Below, in pieces: positions 6,019-6,116 of a stretch of 6,116 nt of DNA. The stretch lies in NCBI GenBank assembly GCA_023260735.1, contig JALQUL010000358.1:1-6116 (forward strand). The letters run 5' to 3'. A program made the position numbers and the translations under genes. Every line of letters starts with the position of its first letter. The stretch's first letter is position 1. The DNA is from Limnohabitans sp. (GTDB lineage: Bacteria > Pseudomonadota > Gammaproteobacteria > Burkholderiales > Burkholderiaceae_C). The notes under the pieces are model-generated. The model worked only from the letters and a program-made list of their open reading frames with translations. It was not told the origin of the DNA and ran no database searches.

Positions 6019-6116
6019 AACAAAACAACATTCACTCTAACACCGCCTTGGCAAGGAAAAAACCAGACAACACTAGCAAACCGACTTCACCCCAAAGTTT
6101 ATGATATAGTAATATT

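Larger units (their letters stand above)
5845..6077. mobile_element. MITE-like two-tier palindromic repeat element
   Basis: No gene is credible between 5738 and 6116; this element fills most of that stretch. Its outer ends share GCTAG (5845-5849) and its complement CTAGC (6073-6077), then TGTCT and GGTTTTTT on both arms in inverted orientation, with small gaps. Inside are four related units. Two run rightward (about 5870-5905 and 5908-5949) and two leftward (5985-6020 and about 6033-6060). The units share a C-run, a short loop, a G-run and then a CTGAGGGG- or TTAGAGGGG-like tail. The whole is thus an imperfect inverted repeat of about 230 bp with no transposase, as in MITEs or similar dispersed intergenic repeats. 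I see no clear target-site duplication. The element boundaries are estimates, and mobility is inferred. Confidence 0.6.

Noticed and set aside
5826..6035. Minus-strand open frame of 69 codons
   Set aside because: It runs through the palindromic repeat element; the peptide (HPPQSPLSRGE) is a typical translation of such repeats and has no ribosome-binding site or family resemblance.
5870..6060. CRISPR-like array, because of repeated units
   Set aside because: The units are in opposite orientations, differ in sequence and are not separated by spacers of constant length.
6086..6116. Promoter for a gene right of the window (TTCACC ... TAATAT, TATGATATAGT)
   Set aside because: The boxes are poor and no gene start is visible; the ATG at 6101 meets a stop after two codons.

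Overview
The window looks like a piece of the chromosome of an AT-rich Gram-negative proteobacterium. Two genes carry Sec signal peptides, one of them a MipA/OmpV-type outer-membrane protein, and the purine-degradation proteins resemble the proteobacterial PuuE/UraD/AllC families. A low-GC betaproteobacterium (Burkholderiales/Alcaligenaceae-like) or a Moraxellaceae-like gammaproteobacterium would fit, but the sequence alone does not settle the taxon.

Left part (about 61-4182, + strand): a compact three-gene operon for ureide (purine ring) degradation. A plausible sigma-70 promoter at 61-89 carries the perfect palindrome TTGTATACAA in its spacer, which is a GntR/FadR-type operator shape. It is followed by a PuuE-type allantoinase, then a fusion protein with an OHCU decarboxylase (UraD) domain at the N-terminus and an allantoate amidohydrolase (AllC-like) domain at the C-terminus, then an M20-family hydrolase. 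Together the first two genes take OHCU to S-allantoin (UraD domain), allantoin to allantoate (PuuE) and allantoate to ureidoglycine plus CO2 and ammonia (AllC domain). The substrate of the third gene is unknown. Its position makes a carbamoyl or ureido compound a reasonable guess, but two expected zinc ligands are replaced in it.

Middle (4183-4311): the operon converges on a leftward gene. The gap holds a perfect 11-bp hairpin followed, when read leftward, by eight Us, a textbook intrinsic terminator for the minus strand.

Right part (4312-5737, - strand): two exported proteins, a 103-aa secreted protein of unknown function and a 301-aa MipA/OmpV-family protein. The latter has an eight-residue tail after what is normally the terminal strand of the barrel.

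Far right (5738-6116): no credible gene. About 230 bp of it (5845-6077) form an imperfect, two-tier palindrome built of four related C/G-run hairpin units, two in each orientation, resembling a MITE or other dispersed intergenic repeat. The two inner units are well preserved and the two outer ones decayed.

Several open frames can be extended upstream to TTG codons. In each case an ATG lying further in fits better by family alignment, ribosome-binding site, or both, and the starts given here use those ATGs.
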